Of a stretch of DNA of 64,000 nucleotides, positions 21,701-32,455 are shown piece by piece. The stretch's first letter is position 1; each line of letters opens with the position of its first letter. The DNA is taken from positions 12,135,702 through 12,199,701 of the forward strand of contig JAMXIF010001210.1 in assembly GCA_028583685.1 (NCBI GenBank), read 5' to 3'. A program made the translations under genes and the position numbers. Below the pieces are notes generated by a model. That model ran no database searches and was not told the origin of the DNA. It saw nothing but the letters and a program-made list of their open reading frames with translations. The DNA is from Petaurus breviceps papuanus (lineage: Eukaryota; Chordata; Mammalia; Diprotodontia; Petauridae).

Positions 21701-21863
21701 ACTCGAAAGTACCAGAGAAAGCAAGAGGGAATCGGACAATGAACCCCCTGCCCTCATACAAGGAGGAAAAAAAAAGAAACAGGAAAATCCCCTCCCTGTC
21801 CACCACACTGGGCCTCTTTTGTGTTGTTCTTGCCGATGCAGCAACAGACTTGCTCTATATATA
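21701..21863 (+). promoter_or_regulatory. Promoter of the first gamma-crystallin gene
   Basis: TATATATA at 21856-21863 lies 57 bp before the ATG. Upstream are TTTTGTGTTGTTC (21817-21829), resembling the Sox-responsive box known in gamma-crystallin promoters, and AAAATCCCCTCCC (21784-21796). ACAATGAA, a further Sox-like motif, is at 21737. The distal motif CGAAAGTACCAGAGAAAGC starts at 21704. All have counterparts in the other three genes. A Maf half-site-like TGCTGAC sits further up, at 21663-21669. Factor assignments are inference from lens-gene literature. Confidence 0.85.
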
Positions 21864-21912
21864 CAAGCAGCCGCTGCTGTTACACTGATCTCTGCACCGC
21901 CGCCAGCCAGAC

Positions 21913-24900
21913 ATGGGAAAGGTGAGCAAAGCTTAAGGATGCCGTCAGGTTGCTGCTGCTCCTAAATGAAGCCTGTGATTCCCGAGGGAATGCTCAATAA
22001 CCTTCTTGATGTTCATTTGCAGATCATCTTCTTCGAGGACCGGGGTTTCCAGGGCCGCTGCTATGAGTGCAGCAGTGACCATGCTAACCTTCAATCCTAC
22101 TTCAGCCGCTGCAACTCCATCCGAGTAGAGAGTGGCTGCTGGATGATTTACGAGCGCCCCAACTACTCTGGGCACCAATATTACCTGAGAAGAGGAGAGT
22201 ACCCAGACTACCAGGAATGGATGGGCTTCAATGACTCCATCAGGTCCTGCCGGACAATCCCTTATGTGAGTTTCATTTTGTGTTGGGTGATGAGTTAATA
22301 TCAGTGGCCAACGGGCTCATGTTCACAAAATGATTTCTATTTATTCTAATTTAGAAAAAAGAGTCAGGACTGGGTTAGGGAATATTTGGGATTACAGGCT
22401 CATAGATTTAGAATTGACAAGGGCCTTGGAGAGCATTGAATTTGGCCCCTTCTCATTTAACAAATGAGAAAACTGAGTCTCACAGAGATTAAGCGAGTGT
22501 TTGAAAAAGAGAATTATGAATAGCTAAATGAACTTTGACACTTTTTTTACTAAATGTATAAATATATTCTGTTATAACACTTCTCATTTCAAATGCTTCA
22601 GAAGATAGATGGTTTCAGTGGTGGGGGCACTTTCTCCACAGCTGCATATCACTACCCCACCATGCCTTAGTAGACAGTTTCATGAGTTACTATGGTTTGC
22701 CATTTCCTTCTCCAGCTCATTTTGCAAACAAAAAAAAAGTCATCTGGCACTCAATCTTCCTAACCCTGGCTAGGCTGGTCCCCATCACGACAGAAGCAAT
22801 CTGTTGTGGGGCCTCTACTCAAAGCCTTTCTAGCTTGGGAAGACCTGTGAAAGTTTGGGTGCTGCTGGCACAGCTTTTAAAACCCAACATGAGCTTCACA
22901 CTGCGTTTATAGGATCACAGACCTGGAGCTGGAAGGGAAATCAGAGGCCTTTTCATTTTGCCAATGAAGAAACAGGCCTCGGAGAGGTTAACTGACTTGC
23001 CCAAAGACACAAAGCTAGTAAACATTAGAAACTCTCACAATACCATAACATCTGGTGTTAAACTTAGAAAACTCTGGAAGGCACCTGAATCATGGGTGAA
23101 ATTCATCATTGTTTGGTGTAAAACAGATTCTGCTAGGTTCATCTCATTTCCTCCTGTGATGGAGAAACAAAACAAGAGTTTCACATGAAGTAGCAGAAAT
23201 GCAAGATGTCTTGACTTTAGCTGTTTATTCCCCTGGGATGTGCTTGTCAAGGGTATAGGAGAACATAGTTTAGATCTGCAAGGAGTTTATTTTCAAGATG
23301 TAGTTATTAAGGTTCATGTCAATGTGGGGAAAATGTATTTTTATTTAGTCCTTACTCTAGTGTTACTTTTTTTTTTCAGCCAAAGTAAAACAAAGTTTAT
23401 TAAAGATTCGCCATATTGGATAGACTCTTAAGGACCCTAAGCATTTGTGTAAGTGGGCCAGACTGAATCTTAGGTAGATTGAATCTGAGCCTCTAGTGTT
23501 ACTTTTAATTTTTTCTTTATTTTTGATGGGAACAATACTATGCTCATTCTATTTGCTGATTATACTAAATTACGTGGAGAGGATAGACAGAGTAGAGAAA
23601 CAAATTAAAATTCAAATTGGAAAATGGGCTATTGTAAATAAGATAAAGTTGAAAAGATAAAAATTGAAATAATTCATTTGGGCCGAAAAAACAAATGCTG
23701 TGAATCTTAATGTAAAAAAAAAAAAAAAACAGGCTATGAGAGGTCTAACTGACCTCTTGTAAGGGATAGGCACAAGACTAGTAATTTCTTTAATGAATGG
23801 AGCTTCCGTGAGGAATGTCCTTTTTTAATATAAGTTGGCACCATCTCTGCAAGAGAGACTGGGTGATCAAATGAGGAATTAAATGACTTGCCCAAGATCA
23901 CAAGGTCTGTGTTAGAGACAGAGTTTAAACCTAGGGTGTCCTGGCTTTTAGGCCTGCTTGCTAACTGTTACACTGCATTGTCTGTCACATAGTAGGGAAT
24001 TAATAAGTACTAAATTGAATTGAAGGAAGGAACTATGGGATGTAATCTTCTTTATACATTCAGCATATATATATGCATATATATATATTTGCAACATTCA
24101 ATATCTCAAAAAGAAAAATATTTCATGTTTTTTCTTCTCTATCAAGGAGAGTATTTAAGGCAGAGGTCTCCTGACTGTCAGTGGTTCCTAATCAGATTTA
24201 TCTTTTTTTTTTTTTTTTGGTTTTTGGAGGGTGGGGAGGGCAGGGCAATTGGGGTTAAGTGACTTGCCCAAAGTCACATGGCTAGTAAGTGTTAAGCGTC
24301 TGAGATCAGATTTGAACTCGGGTCCTCCTGACTCCAGGGCCGTTACTCTTTTCGCTGTACCACCAACTCTTCATCACTCCAGTTGGAGTTTTCTTGGTAA
24401 AGATATCATTTCCTTCTCCAGCTCATTTTACTGTTGAGGAAACTGCGGCAAACAGAGTTAAGTGATTTGCCCAGGGTCATGCAACTAATAAGTGTCTGAG
24501 GCTGGAATTGAACTTAGGTTTTCCTGACTTTGGGCCCTGCATTCTATCCTTCGCCATCTCGAGTGCTAGCTCCCAGTAAAACAACACTATAATGGGAAGG
24601 CAAGCAAAACACCTGAGGGCAAGAAAGAGCATGTTTCAGAAATCCTTCACTTACCTAATGCAGACAGACACAGGGTAATTATGTCACTCCTTCCTGAATC
24701 CAGACAACACTTTTCAGCTTATTTTTCATCTTCTCTTGTTTCCCCCTATGACAGACTGGCTCCCACAGAATGCGGCTGTATGAGAGAGAAGATTACAGGG
24801 GTCAAATGATGGAGCTCACTGATGACTGTTCTTGTGTCCACGATCGCTTCCATCTGAATGAAATATACTCTCTTAATGTCTTGGATGGCTGCTGGGTCCT

Positions 24901-25027
24901 CTATGAGATGCCTAACTACAGAGGAAGACAGTTCTTGCTGAGACCGGGAGAGTATAGGAGATACCTGGACTGGGGAGCCATGAATGCCAAAGTGGGCTCT
25001 CTCAGAAGGGTCATAGATACCTACTAA
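21913..25027 (+). CDS. Gamma-crystallin, first gene of the cluster (no clear one-to-one human orthologue)
   Basis: Lens-fibre structural protein of the beta/gamma-crystallin family, 174 residues. Exons: 21913-21921 (Met-Gly-Lys), 22023-22265 (81 codons) and 24755-25027 (90 codons plus TAA), all in phase 0 with GT/AG introns of 101 and 2489 bp. Four Greek-key motifs are visible, opening [33 protein letters not shown] and [11 protein letters not shown]. Tryptophans fall at 43, 69, 131 and 157 (Met = 1), the four buried positions of the family. The domain linker reads RTIPYTGSH; Tyr at the end of exon 2 replaces the Gln or His I expect. The C-terminal domain is closest to the fourth gene (about 77 of 90 residues by hand), but the gene lies upstream of the CRYGA-like copy. 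It could be a marsupial-retained or duplicated paralogue. Open and apparently functional. Confidence 0.95.
23371..23490 (-). pseudogene. 3'-truncated processed retrocopy of an unidentified transcript
   Basis: Read in reverse, the segment ends AATCTTTAATAAACTTTG, TTTTACTTTGGCTG and a poly(A). AATAAA therefore lies a typical distance before the tail. CTCTAGTGTTACTTTT flanks it at 23355-23370 and 23491-23506, a 16 bp duplication, the mark of L1-mediated retrotransposition. Only about 110 bp of transcript 3' end is present, so the parent gene cannot be named. It is a copied mRNA end or an unknown retrotransposed RNA. Confidence 0.75.
23515..23760 (+). mobile_element. CR1/L3-like LINE fragment
   Basis: TGATTATACTAAATTACGTG, GATAGACAGAGTAGAGAAAC and AAATTGGAAAATGGGCTATTG, then TTCATTTGGGCC, match the reverse-transcriptase/RNase region order of CR1/L3 LINEs. 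Confidence 0.55.
24202..24366 (-). mobile_element. Marsupial CORE-type SINE, reverse
   Basis: Starts with a T tract, then GGGCAATTGGGGTTAAGTGA and GGTCCTCCTGACTCCAGGGC, ending near GCTGTACCACCAA. It abuts a reverse MAR1-like SINE. Confidence 0.85.
24367..24562 (-). mobile_element. MAR1-like SINE, reverse, 3' part
   Basis: CACTCCAGTTGGAGTTTTCTTGG, CCTTCTCCAGCTCATTTTAC, AACTGCGGCAAACAGAGTTA and CAGGGTCATGCAACTAATAA run in the reverse order of the long SINE at 29290-29535. It ends about 190 bp before the exon 3 acceptor. Confidence 0.75.
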
Positions 25028-25064
25028 ATCAAATTGTTTCTTGTAATCACTGATGTAAAAATTA

Positions 25065-25070
25065 AATAAA
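25065..25070 (+). terminator. Polyadenylation signal, first crystallin gene
   Basis: AATAAA 38 bp after the TAA stop, matching the short 3' UTRs of gamma-crystallin genes. Confidence 0.85.
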
Positions 25071-27274
25071 TATGTAGATTGTATTTCTGGCACTACTTGG
25101 CTTTTGTCCTTTTTTTAATGACATTATTTAATGGATCTCCAAGGAGAAAAAAAATATCACCTGGAAGGCAACCCTTCTGGTAATGAGCTTCTCTGAATTC
25201 AGGTACACTTGTTCTTGAACTTCAGGCACAAGCTTTGGTCAGGATCATACTTGAAGCTTCACCAGCTTTATAGAGCCTGGTAGAGCTCTTGATTCATTGA
25301 CATCGACTTTAAGAAATTATGGTCTTCTCAATGCCACAGGAATAGGAATTTTGTGGACTACTTAAGTACTAAAGGGAACCTCACAGGGGAAGTCTGCAAC
25401 CACAGAATAACGTAGCTATGAAAGGCATTTGTTGTATACTTAATTTTATTGTATATTGTACATATTGGGCAACAATGTTTACTGGGCACTCACAATGCAG
25501 AAAATATGGTCCTAGGTCATAGGCAAAAGAAGGAAACAGTGAAGGAAGGAGAAGACAAATCTGAGTCTTCAGAAAAAAATATACTCTAATGGAAGAAGAG
25601 AAGACAAATAGAATAGTTCATGTTTATATAACACTTCAAGGTTTGCAAAGGGCTACCTGGGAGATAGGCATTACAAGTATTATTATCTTCATTTTACAGA
25701 TGAGGGAGCTGAGGCACTGAGAAGTTGTGACTTACCCATGACCACAAAGCTAGTATTTTTATGAGGTATAAGTCAAACTCCAGTCTCCTAACTCCAAGCC
25801 CAGAGTTCCAGAAACTACACTACATTGTATTTCATGCAAATGAAATTACTAAGAAAACAAATACTCTACTAAAACCATAAAAACAGCTATAGAACTAATC
25901 ATAACTAGACGCACATACTAATGTGACCAGAATCCCATGATATTGAAAGTTTTATGGAATCTGGAAGCATTAAAAGGAACTTTGACCTTTAACATCAAGC
26001 TCAGGCTATTAAAATGTCACAATACACTTTATTCATATTCAGCATCACAATCAGTCAATTTCAGATTACTCCAGGACTTGATTATTGCTTTGTAGATTAT
26101 CCACAATTAACATCTAATTTCTTTCACTTTGCACATCTCTGGACCCCTTATAATTGAGGGACCCAAACTCCAAGTTTAAGTGCTCTTTCTATATTGCCAT
26201 ATTTCCTACAACAGAATCTGATATATCATTTTAAATTAATATATGCCACACAAACTCCTTTAAAAAACACACCAAATATTCAGGAGAATATATAGTGCCT
26301 TACTCAAAAGAGTTCAGCCTAATAATTCACACAAGAAAGTCAAGTGAATGAAGATTGTCATTCAGACTATAATATGCAATCTGTAGTGCTCTATGAAGCA
26401 TATATTAGGACAAATATTGTTCATGTGCAGTGAACTGGATCATAATTGAAAAAGACAGAAAAAGCAGGCTAGATTTCATTTTGGTAAATTGTACCCACTT
26501 TTTTTCAAAAAATAAATTTTAGTGACATATTTTCTTTTAACATTGCCTAAATTTCTCCTTGTGTCCTTTCCATTCCTCTTCTAATGAACCATCCAATATA
26601 ACAAAGTGTATTTTTTTAAGAAAAAGAGAACATAAACAAGAAAAATCAGCAAAACTGATCAGTACCTCAAAAAAAAAGTCTGAAAATATAAGCAGTATTC
26701 CAGATGTGTGAACCTTCCACCTCTTCAAAGGAGTGGAGAGTTGGGGGTGGAGGTGGAAGCATCTTCTCTACCATGGAACAAAATGCTACTCCTATGATGA
26801 GCTCATCACTTCTAAAGGCATCATCATGTTGTTAACTAAAGTTTTGATTGACCCCAACTCCCTCAGCTCCTCTTCCCCTTCATTTAGAGGGCTGGAGGAT
26901 GGAGTGCCAAACTCCTCCCAATGCCTTCCGCTACATGGGACAGAACCTGAATTCTTAGTTCATTCTGCTTTGCATTTGCTGCCCTCTCTGGTTTTAACCC
27001 TTTGGAACACGATGATTCCATTCCAGGTACCCCTTGGTGTTCTGTCCTTCCATCACCCCCCACTTTCCTGCTTTCTTTTGTGTGCTGTCTCCCCCTTGAG
27101 ATTGTAAGCTCATTGAGGGCAAGGAGTGTCTATTTATTGTATAATAAATAGTGCTTAGCACATGGTAGATGCTTAATAAATGTTTATTGAATTGAATGGA
27201 TTGGATTTTCACCTCTCTTTTGGGGGGGCATGTTTGCTCTTTGTAATTCTGCAACATTCACTTTTAATTATTTT

Positions 27275-27680
27275 GTGGATATTGTTCCTTCCATTTAAGT
27301 AATTGTAGACAGTGTGTATTTTATTTTCTTGGCTCTGCTTACTTCACTATATATCAGTTCATGTAGATTCTTCCATACTTCTTTGTATTTATCATATTAA
27401 TTATTTCTTATAGTGTAATACTATCCCATTATTCTCGTGTAACATAATTTGTTTAGTTATCCCCAATCAATAGGAATGTACTTTGTGTCCAATTCTTTGC
27501 TACCATAAAAAATGTTGCTATAAATATTTTGGTATTTATAGAGATTTTCTTCTATCAATGACCTTTTTAGAGTATATATCTAGTAGGTATGCTACTCTTA
27601 ATGATTCCAAACTTCTCCCTGAATCAAAGGACCATATTCTTGGTATAAACATTTTTTCCAATAATACTACATGACTTTGA
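27275..27680 (-). mobile_element. L1 3' fragment, reverse
   Basis: TTCTTTGCTACCATAAAAAATGTTGCTATAAATATTTTGG and TTATCCCCAATCAATAGGAATG are the reverse of the L1 ORF2 end. ACTTCACTATATATCAGTTC belongs to its 3' region. Confidence 0.75.
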
Positions 27681-29289
27681 GTCATGGAATACTACAGTCT
27701 ATGAATAAAGTTGAGGATTACCCAAAAGATAATGGAGAAAGACATGGTAGGTTTGAGTAAGGTACAATGTATTACTAAGGAAGAATCATGCAGGTGAAAT
27801 GTTATAAGGGCTATCAGCAGAGAGACACACGATCAGGATAGAGGTAAACTACTGTTCATGCTGAATAAAAGGTTTAAAAGAAAAGAAAGAATAAGAACCC
27901 ATGACTGTGTGAGGGTGGAGGGGAAAAGAAGAAGGGTAGAGGAGTAGAAGCAGATTGCATCAAATCTAGAGCTGAACACACTCTCCTCTCACCACTGTCT
28001 TCTTTATAAAGAGGGGCCAGGAATTCAATAGAAGGAAATATGTAAGAGTTGCTGCTTGCTTCTGAACTCTATCCTTCCTCAGTACCCAGTCAAGGTCCCA
28101 AGACCACTACTCATCCTAGAATACCACCCCAAGGCATAGATCCCCTTCTCCGTCCACCCTGATCTGTGATTCCAAATTAAATAGTGAGTGACTGAACTAC
28201 AGTCAGCATCTGTTCCTGCAGCCTGCACAAGGTTGGGCTGATAGGTGTAGATAAGAGAATTCTTGCCCTGGCACAGATCCTTGGTTCTCTTTAAGTTCCT
28301 ACTTTGGAATACACTTTGTGATTTCCTCCTAGCTAGACTTGGTCAGTGTCCTAGCCCACTATATTTGTCTCCCTATGCTGATCTGGGCTAGGAAAATATT
28401 TTTCTTGGATTTCTCAATCCATACTCTGTCCATCTAGTGCATTTGCTAGATCTTTGTGGAAGAGTTATTGTGTGAATGTGGTTCTACTTTTTACCTGCTG
28501 CTCTGCCATATTGCCTCAGTCCCTAGAGACATATATCTCTTGGAAATGGCCAAAAAAAGGAATTTGTTTGCTTGGATTTTATAAGGGTTTTTATATATTT
28601 TTTTCATTCTAATGAAGGTAAGGTAGAAAGGAGAGGGAATAAATTTTTTTCACTTAAAAATAAAATAAACTTTTTTAGTTAACATAATCATATTACATAT
28701 ATTTCTATACATTCAACTCATAATAAAATGTTACTTAAAACTTTTAAAAATGGATAAATAGTATTTTATTTTATCAAGCCTATGGCATAAAGAAAAACTC
28801 TAATTTTATCCTTTCAGTTAGATATAGTAACACGTAAAGGTGTAACAAGAAAACCCTATTACAGATCAATGGACAAAGAATTTGCAGTCAGAGGACCTGA
28901 ATTTAAATCCCAGCTCTGTTATTTACTGCCTACATCACTTCATCTCTCAACTTCTTAGTTTCCTCATCTGAAACAAAAGGACCTTGAATTAGATGTTGTC
29001 TAAAGTAATTCTCAGCTCTAGATCTTGGTTTTGCAAGAGGAGTTATGTAATAGAAAATGTAGCTGACTCAAGACCCAATGTTGGCTATTAATAAAATCAC
29101 AAGACTTTGAGACAGTCATTCAGGAACAAGTAAATATTGATGATTTTGCCCTGGAAAAATTGTTACGAATGGATCATCCGAGAACCAGAAATCACTTTAC
29201 ATTGTTACCAAAACACTCAGTCTAACAACCACATGAATTAAACTATAGTTGTGTACTAACCTGCAGTTAATCATGTAGTATTCACTGGA

Positions 29290-29535
29290 GAGCATCTAGG
29301 TGGCGTCATAATGCACAGAATACCAGGCCTGGAATCAGAAAGACTCATTCATGAGTTCAAATTTGACCTCAGACAATTACTAGCTATAAAACCCCAGGCA
29401 AGTCACTTAACCCTGTTTGCCTCTGTTTCCTAATCTATAAAATGAATTGGAGAAGGAAATGGCAAACCACTCCAGTATCTTTGCCAAGAAAACCCCACAA
29501 AGAGTCAGATATGACTGAAATGACTGAACAACAGA
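29290..29535 (+). mobile_element. MAR1-like SINE with RTE-type tail, near full length
   Basis: Head ATCTAGGTGGCGTCATAATG, core CAGGCAAGTCACTTAACCC, then TGGAGAAGGAAATGGCAAAC and the RTE-type tail AAAGAGTCAGATATGACTGA continuing AATGACTGAACAAC. The best full-length example of the long SINE in this window. Confidence 0.85.
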
Positions 29536-30003
29536 TTTATTGAAGGGTCACTATGTAAAAGGGCTAGTCTGGGCCTTGTAGAAGATGACACAAAATAGAA
29601 GACAGAAAAGGTCTTCAGTCAGGAGGCTTTAGGCACAAGGCAATATGATATGAGCAAACCATGAGTATAGATTGTAAGAGTTACCAGAGTTCAATCCTAC
29701 ACACTGCCCTACAAACTATCATGGGTTCCTGCTGCTTCAGCAGGACTATTGTAAATGATTAACCAAAGATGCTGAAAATCACAAGACCAGCCCAACCTTT
29801 GGGAGATTTGCTGACAATGAGCACAGTACTAGGACTTTGGAACAGACTAAAGGAACAATTTAATTCATGTTGGTGATTCTTAAACATTCTAAAGTAAAAA
29901 CAAACAAACAAAAACTTCCTTTTAAATAAAACTTTACTGGAAACTGCAGCTGTATTCCTTTTTTTTATTGATTCTCCTATGACATGAAGGACCATGCACT
30001 CTT

Positions 30004-30169
30004 TTTTTTTTTTTTTTGCCTTTTGGAGGGCAATTGGGGTTAAGTAACTTGCCCAAGGTTACATGGCTAGTTTTTTTTGTGTGGGTGTTAAGTATCTGAG
30101 GCCAGAACCGAACTCAGGTCCTCCTGACTCTGGGCTGGCGCTTTACTCACTGCGCCACCTAGCCACCCC
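30004..30169 (-). mobile_element. Marsupial CORE-type SINE, reverse, 16 bp TSD
   Basis: T tract, TTGCCTTTTGGAGGGCAATTG and head CGCCACCTAGCCACCCC. AGGACCATGCACTCTT is duplicated exactly at 29988-30003 and 30170-30185. Confidence 0.92.
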
Positions 30170-30433
30170 AGGACCATGCACTCTTAAGGGAATTCTGACT
30201 TGGCTTATTGCCCCCATCTAGGAAACCTGGGACGATCTTTTCATTGTACTCTCTCATAATACTCAGGTAGATTTCTTGTTTGTCATCACATGATTTACAA
30301 TATTATAGAATAATATTTTATAAAAATTGGTGACACAAAATAAAAATCATAAAATGTACATTTGTCATTTCTAAAGAAGTAGATACCCAGAATTTCTTAA
30401 GGTTCCAAGTATGAGAACACCTCTAATGAAGAC

Positions 30434-30464
<31 letters not shown>

Positions 30465-32240
30465 ATACACATCCTATCTTGGTTTCCTTTAAGAAAAGGA
30501 AGCTTAAGGGAGAAACTGAATTTCTAGGGAGTTGCATGGGGCATAGAGATTAAATTTCTTGCCCAAAGTCACATAATCTTTCTTTGTCAGAGGTGGGAAT
30601 TGAATCTAGCATCCTATCCACTTCACACAGCCTTTTTACCATGTAGTCTTCCAAAATAATCACCAATGAGCATAATCCAATGGCAAGAAAACTGGATTTA
30701 CAATTTTAGGGAATGGATCTAGATCATAGTTCTATTACTTTCCACTCTGTGAATTTGAACAACTCATTTCTCCCCCTCTGAGATTCAGTTTCTCATCTGA
30801 AAAATAAAAGTTAGACTAGACAAGATAAAAGGTGTCTTCTAGCTCAAATTTTGTTGTTCCTTCAAATCCTGATTTGCCTTTCATTTTTTTCACATATTCT
30901 CTCTCTCGTACTTTTATCTATTTAAATAGTTTCTATTTAATCAGTCAATAAACAAATCCTTATTAAGAGATTATATATTCAGTATTTTGTCAGATAAAAG
31001 GGGAAAAGAGAAAATTAGTTTGATGCAGTCCATGCCTTCAAGAAGCTTACAATTCATCTGAGGACACAAAAAACCAAACACATATGAAAGGATAACAATG
31101 TAATACATTTAATAATTAAGCACTAAATCATTCTATATTAGTACCATAACCATTCCATGGAGAGTTGGAGTAATAGAAGACTCCATGGAAGAGGAGGAAC
31201 TTGGGTGAGGCCTTAAAAACTTTGTAGGTTTGAGGAAAATTAAAGAGGGATAGGAAGATAATTGTAGGCAGGTTTTATTGAGGTTCTTCTTGAAAGAAAA
31301 AATCAGACAGTTTCAGGCCATTTAATAATTAATAAAAAGAGGCTTCCTAAATGATTACATGGAAAGCATACTGATCAATAAAGACTGACTCAGGTAGATG
31401 CAGACTCCCTGATCTCCACACACAGATGCATCTGAGCATCGTGGTGTGATGAGACAGTGCGACATCCAGCAATGAGCCTTTCTTATATTCTTCGGTACCT
31501 AGGAAGCCACACCAATACCTCAAGCTTTAGTCCCCTGGACCAAGCAAATCTTGGATATATAACTTCCTTGCTTTTTGAGATGAAAACAAACAAACAAACC
31601 GGTCTAGTCTACATGGTAAGGACGCTGGTAGATACTGCTCCCATTGCAGAAGTCATCCTGGGGAACAGATTCCTTCAGTAGAGGCAATTAGATGATACAG
31701 AGCTTAGGAAGTTGGACCTGGAGTAAGAAAGATCAGCATTCAAACCCTGCCTCCAATCCTTACCAGCTATGTGATCCAGGGCAAGTCACTTAACTGCTGT
31801 CTGCCTCAGTTTCCTCAACTGTGAAATGAAGATAATAATACCTACATCCCAGGATGATGGTGGGGATCATAAGAGATAATGTTTATAAAGCACAAAGCAC
31901 CATGCCTGGTACGTAGTAGGCATTTAATAAATGCTTTCCCCCTTCTTTCCTTTCCTTCCTTCCTTTGGTAGATGATTAGGAGCTGACTATTTTATAGACA
32001 AAATAGGGAAAATTCCTCTTGATTGATAAACCCTCAAAAATTAACCATTAAAAATAATTTTTAAAAATAATTTAAGGTTTTGGGAGTAAATAATTTCTAT
32101 TCCCAACATTTCTTTACCTAAGTAATACAGTAAGGGCTACCATATTTCCTTTGTCCCATTCCCTTTTCTAAACCTGTCATTTCTATACTATCTACCTCCA
32201 ATGACCACCAAAGCACTTATGTCTGCAATGGTATAAGCCT

Positions 32241-32398
32241 CGAATGCACCAGAGAGAATGGCAGCAATGCATACAATGAATGGCACTGATAATATAGGGT
32301 GAGGGGAAAAAAGGGAAGAAATCCCCTTACTGGCCACATTCAATGGCTTTTGTGCTGCTACTGCAGACCTAGCAAAAGCCCTGTGGGGTATATATATA
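32241..32398 (+). promoter_or_regulatory. Promoter of the CRYGA-like gene
   Basis: TATATATATA at 32389-32398, 67 bp before the ATG. Upstream are CTTTTGTGCTGCT (from 32346), GAAATCCCCTTAC (32318-32330), ACAATGAA (32273-32280) and the distal motif CGAATGCACCAGAGAGAA at 32241. The stretch between the T-rich box and TATA diverges most from the other three promoters, so expression level or timing may differ. Confidence 0.85.
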
Positions 32399-32455
32399 GG
32401 AGGACCCATTACAGTCAACTACTACACTGCCTTCTGCATCTACAGGGCACCAAAC

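Larger units (their letters stand above)
22266..24754 (+). other. Intron 2 of the first crystallin gene: repeats
   Basis: The longest crystallin intron here. It holds MIR-like copies (about 22390-22500 and 22910-23025, reverse), a short MAR1 scrap at 22695-22735, a processed retrocopy, a CR1/L3-like piece, an AT microsatellite at 24065-24090 and two reverse SINEs. Confidence 0.7.
25090..32220. other. Intergenic region between crystallin genes 1 and 2
   Basis: Besides separately listed elements: reverse MIR/THER-like copy at 25615-25835, MIR-family 3' end at 27095-27195, MIR-like copies at 28870-29035 (+), 30500-30640 (-), 30700-30850 (+) and 31690-31940 (+), and a (CA)n tract at 30431-30475. 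25130-25600, 25840-26500, 27720-28600 and 31080-31680 show nothing definite to me; 26500-26760 and 28600-28780 look like unclassified AT-rich repeats. Confidence 0.55.

Noticed and set aside
21966-22298. Open frame beginning in intron 1 of the first crystallin gene and reading through exon 2
   Set aside because: The canonical 9 bp first exon, TATA box and splice sites define the start; the upstream in-frame ATG in the intron is chance, and translation from exon 1 into the retained intron meets a stop after eight codons.
24746-25093. 115-codon minus-strand ORF opposite crystallin exon 3
   Set aside because: Shadow of a constrained coding exon; similar antisense frames occur opposite exons 2 and 3 of the other crystallin genes and none has independent support.
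29290-29400. tRNA-like A and B box sequences in SINE heads
   Set aside because: They belong to SINEs; no intact tRNA cloverleaf was seen anywhere in the window.
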